From NCBI GenBank assembly GCA_038363925.1, contig JAQQWL010000015.1, forward strand, positions 2,790,001 to 2,854,000: a stretch of DNA of 64,000 nucleotides. Reading direction: 5' to 3'. Made by a program: the position numbers and the translations under genes. Shown piece after piece: positions 45,595 through 58,231 of the stretch. Numbering within the stretch: the first letter of the stretch is position 1; the number at the start of each line of letters is the position of its first letter. The notes under the pieces are model-generated. The model saw nothing but the letters and a program-made list of their open reading frames with translations. It made no database searches and was not told the origin of the DNA. The DNA is from Apiospora phragmitis (lineage: Eukaryota > Ascomycota > Sordariomycetes > Amphisphaeriales > Apiosporaceae).

Positions 45595-47097
45595 TTACAA
45601 CTTGGCCTGTGCCTCATCATCATGGTTCCACCCCGGCATATCGGCCAGATCCTTAGCCGGCGCCGCCCTCCGCGACTTCAACGGATCCCCCTGGCCCGGG
45701 CGCCACCGCCACGCCTGGGCCAGGTCGGGGGCTAGCCGGCCCTCGACCAGCTCGACGACGTGCTTGCCGATGCTCGGCAGCAGCTTGAACGAGTGGCCGC
45801 TGTCGCCCGACGCCACGATAAAGTTGCGCCACCGCGGGTGCTCGCAGATCAGCAGCGCCGCGTCGGCCGTGTCGGTGCACCAGCAGAGCGACCGGTTGAA
45901 CAGCTCCTTGTTGTTGAACCGCGGCAGGAACGCGGAGACGGCCTTCTTGATGGTCTTCTCGGACGCGTCCGGGTACGTGTCGGTGGGGTGTTTCGCGTGC
46001 GACCGCGGCACCGAGACGCGTTGCGGCGTGGGCGCCCCGTAGGGCTGGTGCTGCTTGAAGCGCGTGAAGCCGGGGAACTCGTCGCACACCTTGATGACGC
46101 CGTGCTCGTTGGGCTCGAAGAAGAAGCCGAGGTCGCCGTTGTAGACGACTGGGCAGTCCTTGTACTCGGCCGTCTCTTTCGGGGTCAGCTGCATGTGCGC
46201 GTACACCCAGGCCTTGGAGCAGCACTGCCCCTCGAGGTCCACGAGCGCGGGGCTCCACGCGCCTGCGGCCAGGACGACTTTATCGGCGTAGTACTTGGTT
46301 CCGTCCACCGTCTCGACGCCGATGCAGGTGGACGCGTCCTCGGGCGCAAAGAGGGGCTGTTTGAAGGCGCCCGCGCCGCCGAAGCCGAAGTTGACGCCCT
46401 GCCGCTTTAGCTCCTCGCCGATCGCGTTTATGGCTTTGGCCGCGGACAGCCAGCCGCCGTCCTGGCTGAAGATGGCCTTCCACCCCCTGATCTGGTCGCG
46501 CTCCAGCAGCGGCATCCGGGCCAGGATGGCGTCCTCGCTGTCGAGCCACTCGGTCGTCTTCTCGAGCCCCACGTCGGCGTCGAGCAAGGACTGGTACTGC
46601 TCCCGGAGCGAAGCGATGCCCTCCGCGGTGCCCTCGCAGTCCAGCCGGCCCGTGTTGTGGAAGTAGGGCTTGAACAGGTCGTCGTGACGCCACATGGCCT
46701 GGGCCTCGAGGCTGAGCTGCTTGTCGACCGGGTTCCGCAGGCGGATGCCCATGATCTTGTTCAGGTCGTTGCCTGCGGACTGGGCCGAGGGGATGGGGTA
46801 GGTGTCCAGGACCGTGATATTGGAGGGCGTGTAGCCGGACCGGAGCAGGTGCAGGGCCGTGGACGAGCCGATGGTGCCGCCGCCGCCCACGACGATGACC
46901 TTGGTGGTCTTTCGTGAGGCCGCCATGGTATTGTTGATGCAAGTGCGGGTGCCCTTCTCCAGAGAGCTATGGTAGTAGTCGTCGACCGTCTGTGATGGCT
47001 CAGTCCTGTAGAGGCGGGTGTAACTTGGCCACTTTGAAAGGACGTATTTAAGCACGAAAAGCAAGCAGAGAAGCGAGATCGCAAGGAACCATGACAT
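45595..47097 (-). CDS. Amadoriase-type (fructosyl amino acid oxidase) FAD oxidoreductase
   Basis: A DAO-family flavoenzyme. The dinucleotide fold VIVVGGGGTIGSSTALHLL is at residues 67-85 of the long form. The family's second signature is NTGRLDCEGTAEG. The covalent-FAD cysteine context RSLCWCTDTADAALL (C405 and C407) and the C-terminal GHSFKLLPSIG match fructosyl amine oxidases, which oxidise Amadori products of glycated amino acids to glucosone, free amine and H2O2. It ends AKL, a peroxisomal PTS1, as expected for this family. Two starts are possible: ATG at 47097 (500 aa, with a hydrophobic FLAISLLCLLFVLKYVL N-terminus) or ATG at 46926 (443 aa, ACCATGG context, the usual family size). I favour 46926; the longer frame is reported because it is open. 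Single exon. Confidence 0.85.
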   Translation of the reverse strand: MSWFLAISLLCLLFVLKYVLSKWPSYTRLYRTEPSQTVDDYYHSSLEKGTRTCINNTMAASRKTTKVIVVGGGGTIGSSTALHLLRSGYTPSNITVLDTYPIPSAQSAGNDLNKIMGIRLRNPVDKQLSLEAQAMWRHDDLFKPYFHNTGRLDCEGTAEGIASLREQYQSLLDADVGLEKTTEWLDSEDAILARMPLLERDQIRGWKAIFSQDGGWLSAAKAINAIGEELKRQGVNFGFGGAGAFKQPLFAPEDASTCIGVETVDGTKYYADKVVLAAGAWSPALVDLEGQCCSKAWVYAHMQLTPKETAEYKDCPVVYNGDLGFFFEPNEHGVIKVCDEFPGFTRFKQHQPYGAPTPQRVSVPRSHAKHPTDTYPDASEKTIKKAVSAFLPRFNNKELFNRSLCWCTDTADAALLICEHPRWRNFIVASGDSGHSFKLLPSIGKHVVELVEGRLAPDLAQAWRWRPGQGDPLKSRRAAPAKDLADMPGWNHDDEAQAKL

Positions 47098-48274
47098 TGG
47101 GATGGTACGATGGTCAGCTCATGGTTTTCGCTGGGGAAAATGGAACGGGCAAAAGCCAGTGATGACAAGCGACGAGGCCTGGAGGCAGTCCGTGGAATGA
47201 CGATGCTCGTTGACTAATTGGTTATATCTCGAAGGGTCATGGTGCAGTGCTTGGCCGTGGACTGGTGGATCGTCGACGGTGGACCTTGGCGGGGAACCTT
47301 GGATAACGAGAGCCTCCGACTCCACTGGCACTCACCGATGCAACCTGATACCAACGTATCTTGGTCCCAAAGAAGCCAATATCATCAGGTAAAGTCGTCG
47401 ACAACCCGCGTTAAGGTGTCCATGTTTGAGTAGGTATGGAATCTCTATCGTCCTGGACTCCTGGCATCTCATTCATGTCCTAGTGGTGCCTGTCTGGATA
47501 TGCCTGGTGATGATATTTCTTTGGCATGAAGTCGAGTCAAGAGTCGGCAAGCGCCCGAAGCTAATCTACATCGAGTTAGAGCATCAGACCAGAGATCAAC
47601 TTCTCTCCATCGACTCGCCTCTTCGCTTGTCTTCGACTGCTACAGTTACCGGAAGCGGTATAGCCTGTATAGTCGCGGTTTAGACTTTTTGGCCCGGATG
47701 CATGTTCGCTGTCGGGGCCCCGCCTGGCTTTTCAGGGCTTACCCCCTTTTGGATTAGTCACACTGTTGCCGCCCGCCTCGGGGCGGTTACCGGAGCGCAT
47801 AAACAAGCAACGTGAAGACTGCTATCATTGCTCAAAGGGGTCAAGCCTCTGATACCATGTGGCCGGTAAACGACCTATCTCGTAAATAGGCGCTAGACTC
47901 CAGACTTCTCCCAGCGACTCTTCCAGTCTCCCGTGTGCTATTGATACCACCGCCTCCACCCCCCACACACCCCAATCCCTCCCAATGCGACCATGTAATG
48001 TCCAGCTACGTAGCGCGCCAGATATCGGAGTCAGCTGGCTGCAGTTAGAGAAAGGCCATGTTATGGAAGTTATACTATTCCTCCCGAATGATAGAATCAG
48101 GCTCCACCCTCGTCGCATCTAGCTCCATTTACCCCAGCTCCGAGAATGGGCAAACGCCAGATAGTAGGGATTGTCCCATAGAGATAAGCTTGGCATCCAC
48201 TTTCCGGGGGGGAAGATCTGACTTTAATACGTCGTGCTCGGGTATACGCATACATATAGATAATACGCCTCGGG
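47098..48274. other. Intergenic region between divergent amadoriase and MFS genes
   Basis: About 1.2 kb with only short frames. It should contain both promoters. I see no repeat or RNA gene. Confidence 0.4.
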
Positions 48275-48281
48275 TATATAA
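48275..48281 (+). promoter_or_regulatory. TATA-like box upstream of the MFS gene
   Basis: TATATAA lies about 135 bp upstream of the ATG at 48416, and the segment between them is CT-rich, as is usual for a fungal leader. Confidence 0.4.
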
Positions 48282-48415
48282 TCATCTCCCCGTGCCGCCT
48301 CTCATCGTCGCATCAGAAACTCTGCTCTCATCGCGCCTCCTTTCTTCCTCTCTTGCACTCCTCTGTGTGTGGTCGTTTCCCTCAGTCATTTTCCCCACCA
48401 GAGCACAACACAAAG

Positions 48416-50416
48416 ATGTCCAAGTTCGACACGGCGCCCCCCAACACCCACGCGGGCGGCAACGATGACGCCCTGCGCGGGCAAGGTACCATCCCGGTTG
48501 ACTCCAACCCGGATGTCACGATCGAGAACATGGACATGGACGAGTACCGGCGGACGGTGCCGCGGTGGAAGCGGTTCTACAAGCACAGCTTGACCCAGAT
48601 GATGCTGCTCAGCGTCCAGGCCTTCTGCGGGCCCGCCATGTCGGACGCCATCGCCGGCCTCGGGGGCGGCGGTCTGGCGACGCCCCAGACGTCCAACATC
48701 GCGTAGGTTGATGAACAGCACGGAAAAGAGTCACAAAGACTAACAATTATCAAACAGCACCGCTATCAACTATACTATGCTTGCGCTTGGTAAGTCCCCA
48801 GATATTATGCCTCCGTCACATGTACACAGTAGGCTAACCATGTGAAATGTGACAGTCTGCCTGATCGGCGGCCCGCTGGTCAACAAGCTCGGCGTCAAAT
48901 GGGCCCTCGTGATCGGCGCCATGTCATTCCCGATCCAGGGCTCCTCCTACTACTGCAACAGCGCGTTCGGGAACCAATGGTACCTGATCCTGGGCGGCTT
49001 CATCACCGGCATCGGCACCGGCTGCTGGTACGTCGCCGAGTCGGGTGCCATCATGTCGCTGGCTCCCACCGGGGCGCGTGGGAAGTACTTGGCGCTGTGG
49101 ATCGTGTCTCGGAACCTCGGCCAGCTGGTCGGGGGTGCTATCAAGTGAGTTTATACCTACCCCTTTTTGCAAACTGGAGCGGTAACTGACTGACTGACTC
49201 TTTCTCTTGTAAAGCCTGTCCAAGAACCATGAGAAAGGCGCTAGTGGGGGGATTACCCCTGAGACCTACGTCGCTTTCATCATCATCCAGTGCCTGGCGT
49301 AAGTTGACTGAAAACAGCCCTCGAATCACTCAGGGTAATACTAACCCAATGATTTGACAGTCTGCCCTTCGCCTTCTTGCTCTCTCCGCTAGAAAAGGTG
49401 GTCCGGTCCGACGGGACCCGCATCCTCGTCTCGGAGAAGCTGAAGACGCGCGAGGAGTTCAAGCTCATCCGGTTCACCATGTCGTCCCGGCTCATCCTAC
49501 TCTCAGCCCTGTGGGCGCTATGGTCCTTCTTCTACAGCGGGGCCTGGTCGACGTATCTCGGCATCTATTTCACGACCCGGTCGAGGCGCTTTCCTCCTCA
49601 TCTCCCCCTTCTTCTGCATGTAAGTTTCTCTCCAGAGATCATCCTGCTTTCTTTGCTATTAGACAGCCGTTCTGACACGTCGGAAACAGCGTGGGATGCT
49701 TCGGCCTGGGCTTCATCCTCGATCTGAAGGGCGTCAGCCAGCGGCGGCGCGCGCAGATCGGGCTGTGGACCGTCGTCGTTCTCAACGCCGGCGTCTACAT
49801 CTGGTCCATCATCATGCAGGTCCGCTTCAACCAGCACGACCCGGGCCACATCGACTGGGATGACTCGCTCTATCCCACGTCATTCCTGCCGTACTTCTTT
49901 GTGCAAACGACGGGCCCGCTTTCGCAGTCGTACATGTACTGGCTGCTTTCGTCCTTTGCTACGGATGCTCAAGGTGAGTGGAGACGAGTCGAGATCTAAT
50001 CTGCATATAATACTCAGGAGAACTACCTTTCGCTAACACAGGCATCATCTAGCCAACGTCCGCAACGGTGCCGCCTTCCGATGTCTCGAGGCAACTGGGC
50101 AGGCGATCTCATACGGGATGAACACTCAGATTCAGACCAGCCCTTTGATCGGATTGTAAGTTTTTACCACCAACCCCCCTATCATCCCGATTTCGAGCCA
50201 CGGCACGCGGGCGGAACCAGAAATTGCTAACACTTTTTTCTTCTTCTTTCTAGTATCGTATCCTTCGCTCTGATGGGAGCTTGTGTCGGGCCCATGATCG
50301 TCCTCGTCAACTCGACACCCGACCGAATTCCGGCCGACGTCGCCATGGAGGAGCAGGAGACGATCCATGCGGAGAAGGTGGCGGATTTCAATGACCCCAA
50401 GGGTCAGGAGGTGTAA
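48416..50416 (+). CDS. UNC93-like major facilitator transporter, eight exons, one frame break
   Basis: Exons: 48416-48702, 48758-48789, 48856-49144, 49215-49298, 49361-49619, 49690-49973, 50053-50155, 50254-50416, all with GT-AG introns and matching phases. The product is about 499 aa. The start ATGTCCAAG follows ACAAAG. Features: LTQMMLLSVQAFCGPAMSDAIAGLGGGG (first helix with the family's Gly-rich loop), LVCLIGGPLVNKLGVKWALV, GIGTGCWYVAESG, GARGKYLALWIVSRN, and late helices (LWTVVVLNAGVYIWSIIM, IVSFALMGACVGPMIVLV). These match fungal UNC93/DUF895 transporters, whose substrate is unknown. Exon 5 contains one extra base near 49585 (TTRS then GAFLLISPFFCI only after a shift), so either an assembly error or a real lesion. 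The ATG at 48416 is chosen over an upstream non-ATG extension. Confidence 0.75.
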
Positions 50417-51097
50417 GAAGTGGTACTCCGCAATTAATAACATAATAATGTCGACAAAGTAAACGGAAACAAGTATCATCAGGTAGAAAGAGAAAGTCTT
50501 GATTGAAACAAATCCCGGGACCCCGTGGTGCATTTGTGCTACAAATGTGAACCTCCCCTGCATCTAGAGCAGTCGCTTGCTACCATTGGCTTTATGGCTG
50601 GCAAACACAGGTTGGTAAATTCTTCTCAAGCAACCCGACCACAATGTCTTTATAATCTCCCTACGTGCCCAAGTCCCGTTCAGCCACTACACTGATCGTA
50701 AGCATTCGTTCTCTCCAAACTATACAACTTCCTCTATTCTTTGAGTTCTCCTGCCCGTGGTAGCTTCTGGTTCATTAAGCATTTCAGGGGTTCAGGGGTT
50801 GGGAGCGGCCCCACAAAGGAGCACTACCAGTGGCGGCGGGTGAAGACAGGTTGGTTAACAGGTGTTTTCCAATACAGAACCTATATCGACTATACTATAT
50901 AACTGTACTCGCGCTCTGAGTCGGTTAGTAAATGTAGTAAGATTTGAAGTGTTGAGTGCCGAAGTACTCATGATTTCGGCAGCTGGTTCTTGTAGCACCC
51001 GGTGATGGAATGCATTGCAATAGACAGGCTTATTACGGCCTTGGTTCAGGTTGTACAGTGAGCCGCCAATTCTCACCGCCTCGCCCCTTAATAGCCC
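50417..51097. other. Convergent intergenic region (3' ends of MFS and thaumatin-like genes)
   Basis: No gene-like frame. Both neighbours end here, so it holds their 3' UTRs. Confidence 0.4.
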
Positions 51098-52018
51098 TCA
51101 ATCCTGCGTCTGCTTGTAACTAGGCGGGCAGCTGGTGCCAACACAGCATACGATCTGGCCATTCTGACACTCGTTTTGCAAGTTGGCCCTGTTGTCGTTC
51201 GGATATGTATATGCCGCATTCTGACAGGGTTCGAAGAAAGAATTTGGCGCGCCTGCACCGAGGTCACTTCGCAGCGGATTGGCGCAAGATCCATCCACGG
51301 TATTGACCTGTTTGAAAACAAATGACATGGGTTAGCCCGGAGGAAGTTCTGAATGATCCCATCAATCCGAGTAGTGAGGATTGAATAGGTACTTACCGGG
51401 CAAGAGCTTAATGAAAACAGGTCTTTGTTGCACCCCGTAACGCCGAGATCGTTACAAGAACAGGTAATTGGCAAAGTGAAACCGTTACTAAGTAAAGTAT
51501 CCTGTTAACAACGGGCTCGTCTGCACACCAAGCTATGAGCCAACTTACACATAGCTCACGTCAATATCGGCAATGGCGTGCTTCTCAATCGTCCTGTTCT
51601 GGTAATTGGCCTCGATCAGACTATTCTGCTCGGAGGCCGGATACTGCGCGTCGTTGACCGAGATGATCCCAGCCCAGTTCGTGGGTACCGCGATCGCCGC
51701 GGTAGCGCCCGCGGCCAGCGTCCCTGGCAGGGAGGATCCGCTGACGGGGGATGGTGCACCGACATTGCTGTTGTGGGTTGTCGAGATGTCGGCGGTGTGG
51801 GAGTTGACGAGGGAGATGGCGAGGAAGGCCGGAGCTTCTGTCATGGCGGCGTCAAGCCCCAGCGACCCCGTGTCTTGGGGGTATAAGGCGTCACATGATG
51901 TTGTAACGTGGATTTCGTTTTGGTTATATGTTGGGGACTTCTTTGGCCACGGGAGGGCGGCTGCTAATGTGCCTTGAACCAAGGCGAGAAGGTATAGGAA
52001 GAGATATGTATTCGACAT
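51098..52018 (-). CDS. Secreted thaumatin-like protein
   Basis: Exons 52018-51549, 51487-51397 and 51307-51098, with introns of 61 and 89 bp (GTAAGT donors, TTAG and ACAG acceptors), give 256 aa. The signal peptide is MSNTYLFLYLLALVQGTLAA, followed by LPWPKK, a possible dibasic site. Mature sequence: VTTSCDALYPQ, FLAISLVNSHTADISTTHN, AVPTNWAGIISVNDAQYPA, SLIEANYQN, ADIDVSYVNGFTLPITCSCN, GVTGCNKDLF, NPLRSDLGAG, FFEPCQNAAYTYPNDN and CCVGTSCPP. The Cys-rich pattern and DVSYV-GF block are those of fungal thaumatin-family secreted proteins, often acting at the cell wall; activity is not shown by the sequence. Splicing at 51487 is chosen because it preserves SYVNGFTLPI. Confidence 0.7.
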
Positions 52019-52233
52019 GTTGAGTAAGTCACGACAAGAGTGTACAATTTTGTTTCGAAGTTTTCGGTACGGGCAGTTTGTTCGTTTGCTGCCTTTTTGA
52101 CGCAATAAGATATTGAAAACGGTAGAGTGGCGATTTTGAAGGATTGTTCGTTAAGTTTGAAGTCTATATCTTTGAGATGCTTGTATTGTTGTTTATGTAA
52201 GGGGTTTGATGGTTATGTACATATACATCTCCC

Positions 52234-52241
52234 TATTTATA
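52234..52241 (-). promoter_or_regulatory. TATA box of the thaumatin-like gene
   Basis: TATAAATA on the minus strand, about 215 bp upstream of the ATG at 52018. Confidence 0.45.
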
Positions 52242-52762
52242 GGTCTTGGGCAACGGATATCTTATTTAATACATCCTGATAATAATTCCTGGGCGACACC
52301 AATTTCTGTATGATCCTTAAGGCTCCATAGCTTATACTCAGCATCCGTCAAGATATGCATTTAGGTATGCTTTGTGCGTCTTGATTGACACACAGTCAGG
52401 AGGTGAACAGAAGCCGAAGCACTATTGTTGTGGTGGGCTGGTATCAGGATGGCGGGAATGGTCATAGATGGTGCCGTTGCTCGCCTACAGTTAGTCACCG
52501 CCATGTGGGTTGCACGGCGACACACACGTAAGAAGTAGCCGGCTTGGACGGCACCCTCTTGCCAAGTTACGCATGTCTGGTCGCCAATCTCCTATGATCC
52601 AATGCTCTAGTCTGACTCGGAGCAAGAAGCACGGATCGGCAACTGCCAACCCATTTTGTGGTGGGAAAGAATCAGTCTGGGGCATGACGGACGCGTTATG
52701 TTAATTTTGTCGTATTGACGCCATCCCGTGTCGGTGGCATCGATTAGAGGTCAGACTGCTTT
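52242..52762. other. Intergenic region, no clear gene
   Basis: Short frames only; 3' flank of the GNAT gene and promoter region of the thaumatin-like gene. Confidence 0.35.
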
Positions 52763-53509
52763 TCAGGATGACACGCCTTGCTGGCTCGGCCTCGGCTGCC
52801 TTTTCATGAAGACCTCGGAATAATCTGCCTTGCTGACGTGGACAGTCTCGATGTCTTCGAACCCGTATTTTCGATAAAGGGGCACACCGGCCGGGCTCGC
52901 CTGGAGATAGGTCTCGAGCCCATCCTTGTCGGCGCGCTCCAGGCCCCAGCTCAGCAGGTGCTTGCCCAGGCCCTTGCCGTGGTAGCTCTTGCGCACGGCC
53001 AGGAGCTCGAGGTACCAGTGCGGCCGGCTGCCCATGTGCTCCTTGTGCTTCTGCTCGAGCATGGTGAAGAAGTCGGTACCCAGCGCGCCGTCGACGTCGT
53101 CGGGCCAGGCCATCTTGGCGGCCCAGTTCTCGGCTTCCGGCGCCTTGGGCTCGGCCGAGGGCGCGATCCACTTGGCCATGGCGACGACGGCGTCGACGCC
53201 GGACTGGGAGTCGTTCACCGCCAGGAGGTAGCGGGAGTGTGGATCCTTTAGGCCGCCGCCGAGCCAGTCCTTTATGCTGGCCCGGGCTCCTGCAGATGTA
53301 GCCGGGAAGACCCTCTTGTTGATGCTGTCCTCCGAAAAGGAGTCGGAGAAGACATTGCACACGGCGTCGGCGTCCGCTTCGGTGCCCTCACGGAACTTTA
53401 GGGCGGCCATGCTGGAGGAGTGAAGGGCAAATGTTCTGGGCTTTTGAGTAGATAATAATAATAATGGTAATGGGCTGAAGCGAATAGATCGAGGAGAAAA
53501 CATCGGCAT
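52763..53509 (-). CDS. GNAT-family N-acetyltransferase
   Basis: Single-exon minus-strand ORF. The acetyl-CoA-binding motif A reads LLAVRKSYHGKGLGKHLLSW (R/Q-x-x-G-x-G core), followed by motif B YLQASPAGVPLYRKYGFE. The N-terminal β-strand/helix FREGTEADADAVCNVF is typical of fungal GNAT proteins of about 215-230 aa. The in-frame ATG at 53410 (context AGCATGG, protein MAALKF...) gives 215 aa and is preferred. The ATG at 53509 gives 248 aa with a basic, Ser/Leu-rich presequence (SPRSIRFSPLPLLLL) that could be mitochondrial. Substrate unknown. Confidence 0.75.
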   Translation of the reverse strand: MPMFSPRSIRFSPLPLLLLSTQKPRTFALHSSSMAALKFREGTEADADAVCNVFSDSFSEDSINKRVFPATSAGARASIKDWLGGGLKDPHSRYLLAVNDSQSGVDAVVAMAKWIAPSAEPKAPEAENWAAKMAWPDDVDGALGTDFFTMLEQKHKEHMGSRPHWYLELLAVRKSYHGKGLGKHLLSWGLERADKDGLETYLQASPAGVPLYRKYGFEDIETVHVSKADYSEVFMKRQPRPSQQGVSS

Positions 53510-54349
53510 TTTATGAGTGCCAGAAAACCTTTAGTGAGATGAAACAGGTGGAATGGAGGTAGCCAGGAGGTCCGGCCTCTAATTGACTTTAACCTAAGCA
53601 CACCCCGGGCGCTGCTGCTGGAGACGGGCGAGGGGTTCCTGTTGCAGCCGTTACAGGGCCACCCCCACTAAAACCAGCCCCTGTAGGTTAACAGGTTTCA
53701 CCGCTGTGACCGACCTTCCCCCTAGAGCAAGTGAGTGCAAGTGCAAACTGGAGTTCGTTCTGCAAGAACGCAGCAAAGCGTTTCTCTAATACCACGGACA
53801 TGCTATTACTACCATGCTCTAGAACTGTTCTTCTTCTCGTGTTTATGATGTTTCTGTTTTCTATCTTGGCTGTTTGTAACACGCCATTTGTTCGGTGGCC
53901 TGAAGTCGACATCAGTCGTCGCCAAGAGTTTACCCGTTGGCATTACCTAATGATATCCAACAGGGTCACGGACGCCATCAGAATACATTGCATTTGAAAA
54001 TTGGCATTTGCCTTCCGGCTCAGCGGTTCGCCACCGACAGAGCACCTCTCGTGAATGATCGTGCCATTGGAATAGGAATACCGGTATCGTATCTGCGCGT
54101 CTCGTCTAGCAGACCGCCGTTAAGTTAGCCGGATTCGACTGCAGCCCTACCATGCAAGTAATCTCAATTGACGAGATCTGACTTGGGATGCTGCGCCGTC
54201 ACTTATAACACTGAGCCGGCGGGCAATGACCGGCTAATGCTGGCACTTTGTGACTCTTTTCGCCTTCCCGTCGAGCCTGAATGAATGTGATTCGTGATTG
54301 ACCTTTCATGCAACGCATCTCAATCCTGAGGAATCTCGGAATGGGACAA

Positions 54350-54350
<1 letters not shown>
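53510..54350. other. Intergenic region between GNAT and FAD oxidase genes
   Basis: About 0.8 kb without a convincing gene. A plus-strand frame at 53731-53997 contains a hydrophobic stretch (LLVFMMFLFSILAVC) but lacks other support. Confidence 0.3.
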
Positions 54351-56440
<2,090 letters not shown>

Positions 56441-56523
56441 GCCTGTCGACAAGCGGGGGGCGCCGAAGACGACGATGCCGACACCGAGGAGGTCAAGTCC
56501 AACTGCAGACGAGAGATCCACGA

Positions 56524-56981
56524 TCTCAGAACCGAGACAGGTCCACGCTGCAGAAGCTCGTCCCCCGCGACGCCATGATCGAGCTGTTCCTGCTCTTCGA
56601 GGACAAGCAGTTTTCCATGTTCCAGGGCAAGCCGATCTTCTCCAAGGCGCTCCAGATGGTCCAAACTCTAGTCTCCCCTCCCAAGCGCGAGACCCTGTCG
56701 CTGGAGCTCGTCCTGCCCAGGTCGGCCTCGGGCGTACGAGACCTATTCACTACCAACTCATCTCGCCCAAGAGAGGGGTGGAGCTCTTATCGTCCCTCCG
56801 CACCGCGGCCGGCCTTGACGATTACGTCGACACGATGCATCAAGACGCAACCAGCATGTGGGCGTGGGAGCTGTATGCGGAGCTAGGAAATTGCTTTCTG
56901 CACGTGCTTCCCCCCCCTTTCCGGGATACAAAGCCAGCCAGAGACAGCAACAGCGAGCTGTTCATTCAAGATGCGTTATAG
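56524..56981 (+). pseudogene. Unrecognised ORF pair, one frameshift
   Basis: Plus-strand reading gives LQKLVPRDAMIELFLLFEDKQFSMF, GKPIFSKALQMVQTLVSPPKRETLSLELV, then after a frame change near 56740 YQLISPKRGVELLSSL, GLDDYVDTMHQDATSMWAWELYAELGNCFL. The two halves look like one helical protein. The beginning overlaps the tail of the FAD oxidase frame, and the start is unclear. No family recognised. Confidence 0.35.
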
Positions 56982-57107
56982 ATGGATTATTCCGGGATTC
57001 TTCTGCTTTCTTGTTAGAGATGCTGATAATTTAACCACTTCTTCTCGGGCAAATCTAGGAATTCGGTTAATACTTTCTAACTATAATGAACTCGAACTTC
57101 ATTCGCT

Positions 57108-57520
57108 TTAGAAGCTCTGAAGAAGGCCGAAAGCTTGAGCATTATTGACGCCAGCAGAATAGTCAACGCTAGAAGCCGAATCAGCAGCATCTTGTCCTTC
57201 AGACTCGTCCTCGTCCTCGTTGGTCTCGTCTTCAACCGTCTGCGAGTCAACGTGGCTCTGTGACTCCCCCAGGTTGATCGGCGCCCAATAACACATGACG
57301 ACAACCAAGAGACAGAGGCGAGTCTTGCCAGCGCCAGGCACGCCAAAGATTACAAGCAGGCCGTAGGGAAGGGAGTCCATATCCAGGAAGCAAGCTTTCT
57401 GGTCGTCGTCAAGCAACAGATACTCATGCCAGAAGTTTTGGACCATCTGCACCAGAGTAGGGATAGTGTACTGGCCAGGCTGCTTATCAGGATACTGAAC
57501 GGGCTTCTGGACGGGCTGCT
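57108..57520 (-). pseudogene. P-loop ATPase/helicase fragment
   Basis: The minus strand reads PDKQPGQYTIPTLVQMVQNFW, then DDDQKACFLDMDSLPYGLLVIFGVPGAGKTRLCLLVVVMCYW, with Walker A GVPGAGKT. A long acidic tail (ETNEDEDESEGQDAAD) and a stop follow. This resembles the start of a large fungal helicase-like P-loop protein, but only about 140 residues are present. Probably a gene fragment. Confidence 0.45.
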
Positions 57521-57535
57521 ATTCATTACGCAAGA

Positions 57536-57913
57536 TTGCCGAATTTGAAGTGCCTTAGCAACAGAATAAGACGAAGAGCCAAGCCCGCCAAAAGGCTATT
57601 AGAAGTCGAGTCCGATTTTGAATTTGTGCCCGATTCTGATTCGGAGTCGGATCCTAAGCCTGACCACGGGGTATCACGGCATCAAAACGTTGAGAAGGAT
57701 CTCAAAGCAAAGCTGAAGGCCAAGCATCTCAAGCCCATGCAGAACTCCACCATGCTTGCTGTTGACTTCATCGTGAGAGCATTTCAGCTATTCCGTGCGG
57801 TCATTATCACTGACGCTCTAGAGGTGCTCCATAATGGAAGGCTTGGTTCGGTTTCTCGACGCCTTCGGTATCCCTTTCAGCTGCCACCGGATTTAACGTT
57901 TGTTCTCATCTAA
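57536..57913 (+). other. ORF without recognised family
   Basis: A plus-strand frame with a basic start, an acidic Ser/Asp stretch (FVPDSDSESDPKPD), a Lys-rich stretch and a mixed hydrophobic end. It has no ATG at its start; the first is internal (in MQNSTMLAVDF). It may be part of the same fragmented region as the P-loop remnant. Confidence 0.25.
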
Positions 57914-57925
57914 AACGATCTGACC

Positions 57926-58231
57926 ATGCCTCGTCATCGTTCTCGCGAGCTGCGCGCGGCCAAGAAACACCGCCGAGACCTCCTGCGTGCGTACCCGAAA
58001 ACCCAGGTCCTCCCCCTCGGCAAGGCCTGTTACCCTTGCATCAGCGCCTGGGCCTATAAGTACAAGCCCGCGTTCAGAGAGGTGTCTGAAGTTGGCTGCG
58101 CCATGGTTAGCCCGTCGTCGGGTCGCTGCGGCGCCGACAAAGATGGAATTGTACCGGGTTTTGGCTACGTGCACAGTAAGAAGACTTGTATGGATATAGG
58201 TGCCGCCCTATGCCGCTTGGTTTCTGGGTAG
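57926..58231 (+). CDS. Small Cys-containing hypothetical protein (101 aa)
   Basis: ATG at 57926 (ACCATGC context). MPRHRSRELRAAKKHRRDL is strongly basic, followed by LPLGKACYPCISAWAYKYKPAFREV, GCAMVSPSSGRCGADKDG and a late Cys. The CxxC plus further Cys residues suggest a zinc-binding segment. Similar Cys-rich fragments occur as dispersed copies in ascomycete genomes, so it may be part of a repeat family or a truncated gene. Confidence 0.4.
   Translation: MPRHRSRELRAAKKHRRDLLRAYPKTQVLPLGKACYPCISAWAYKYKPAFREVSEVGCAMVSPSSGRCGADKDGIVPGFGYVHSKKTCMDIGAALCRLVSG

Noticed and set aside
45653..46942. Long ORFs in other frames of the amadoriase gene, on both strands
   Set aside because: High GC and codon bias open shadow frames; only the frame with the FAD motif and CWC context matches a family.
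53731..53997. ORF with a hydrophobic segment upstream of the FAD oxidase
   Set aside because: An isolated hydrophobic stretch without other gene signals; could be chance.
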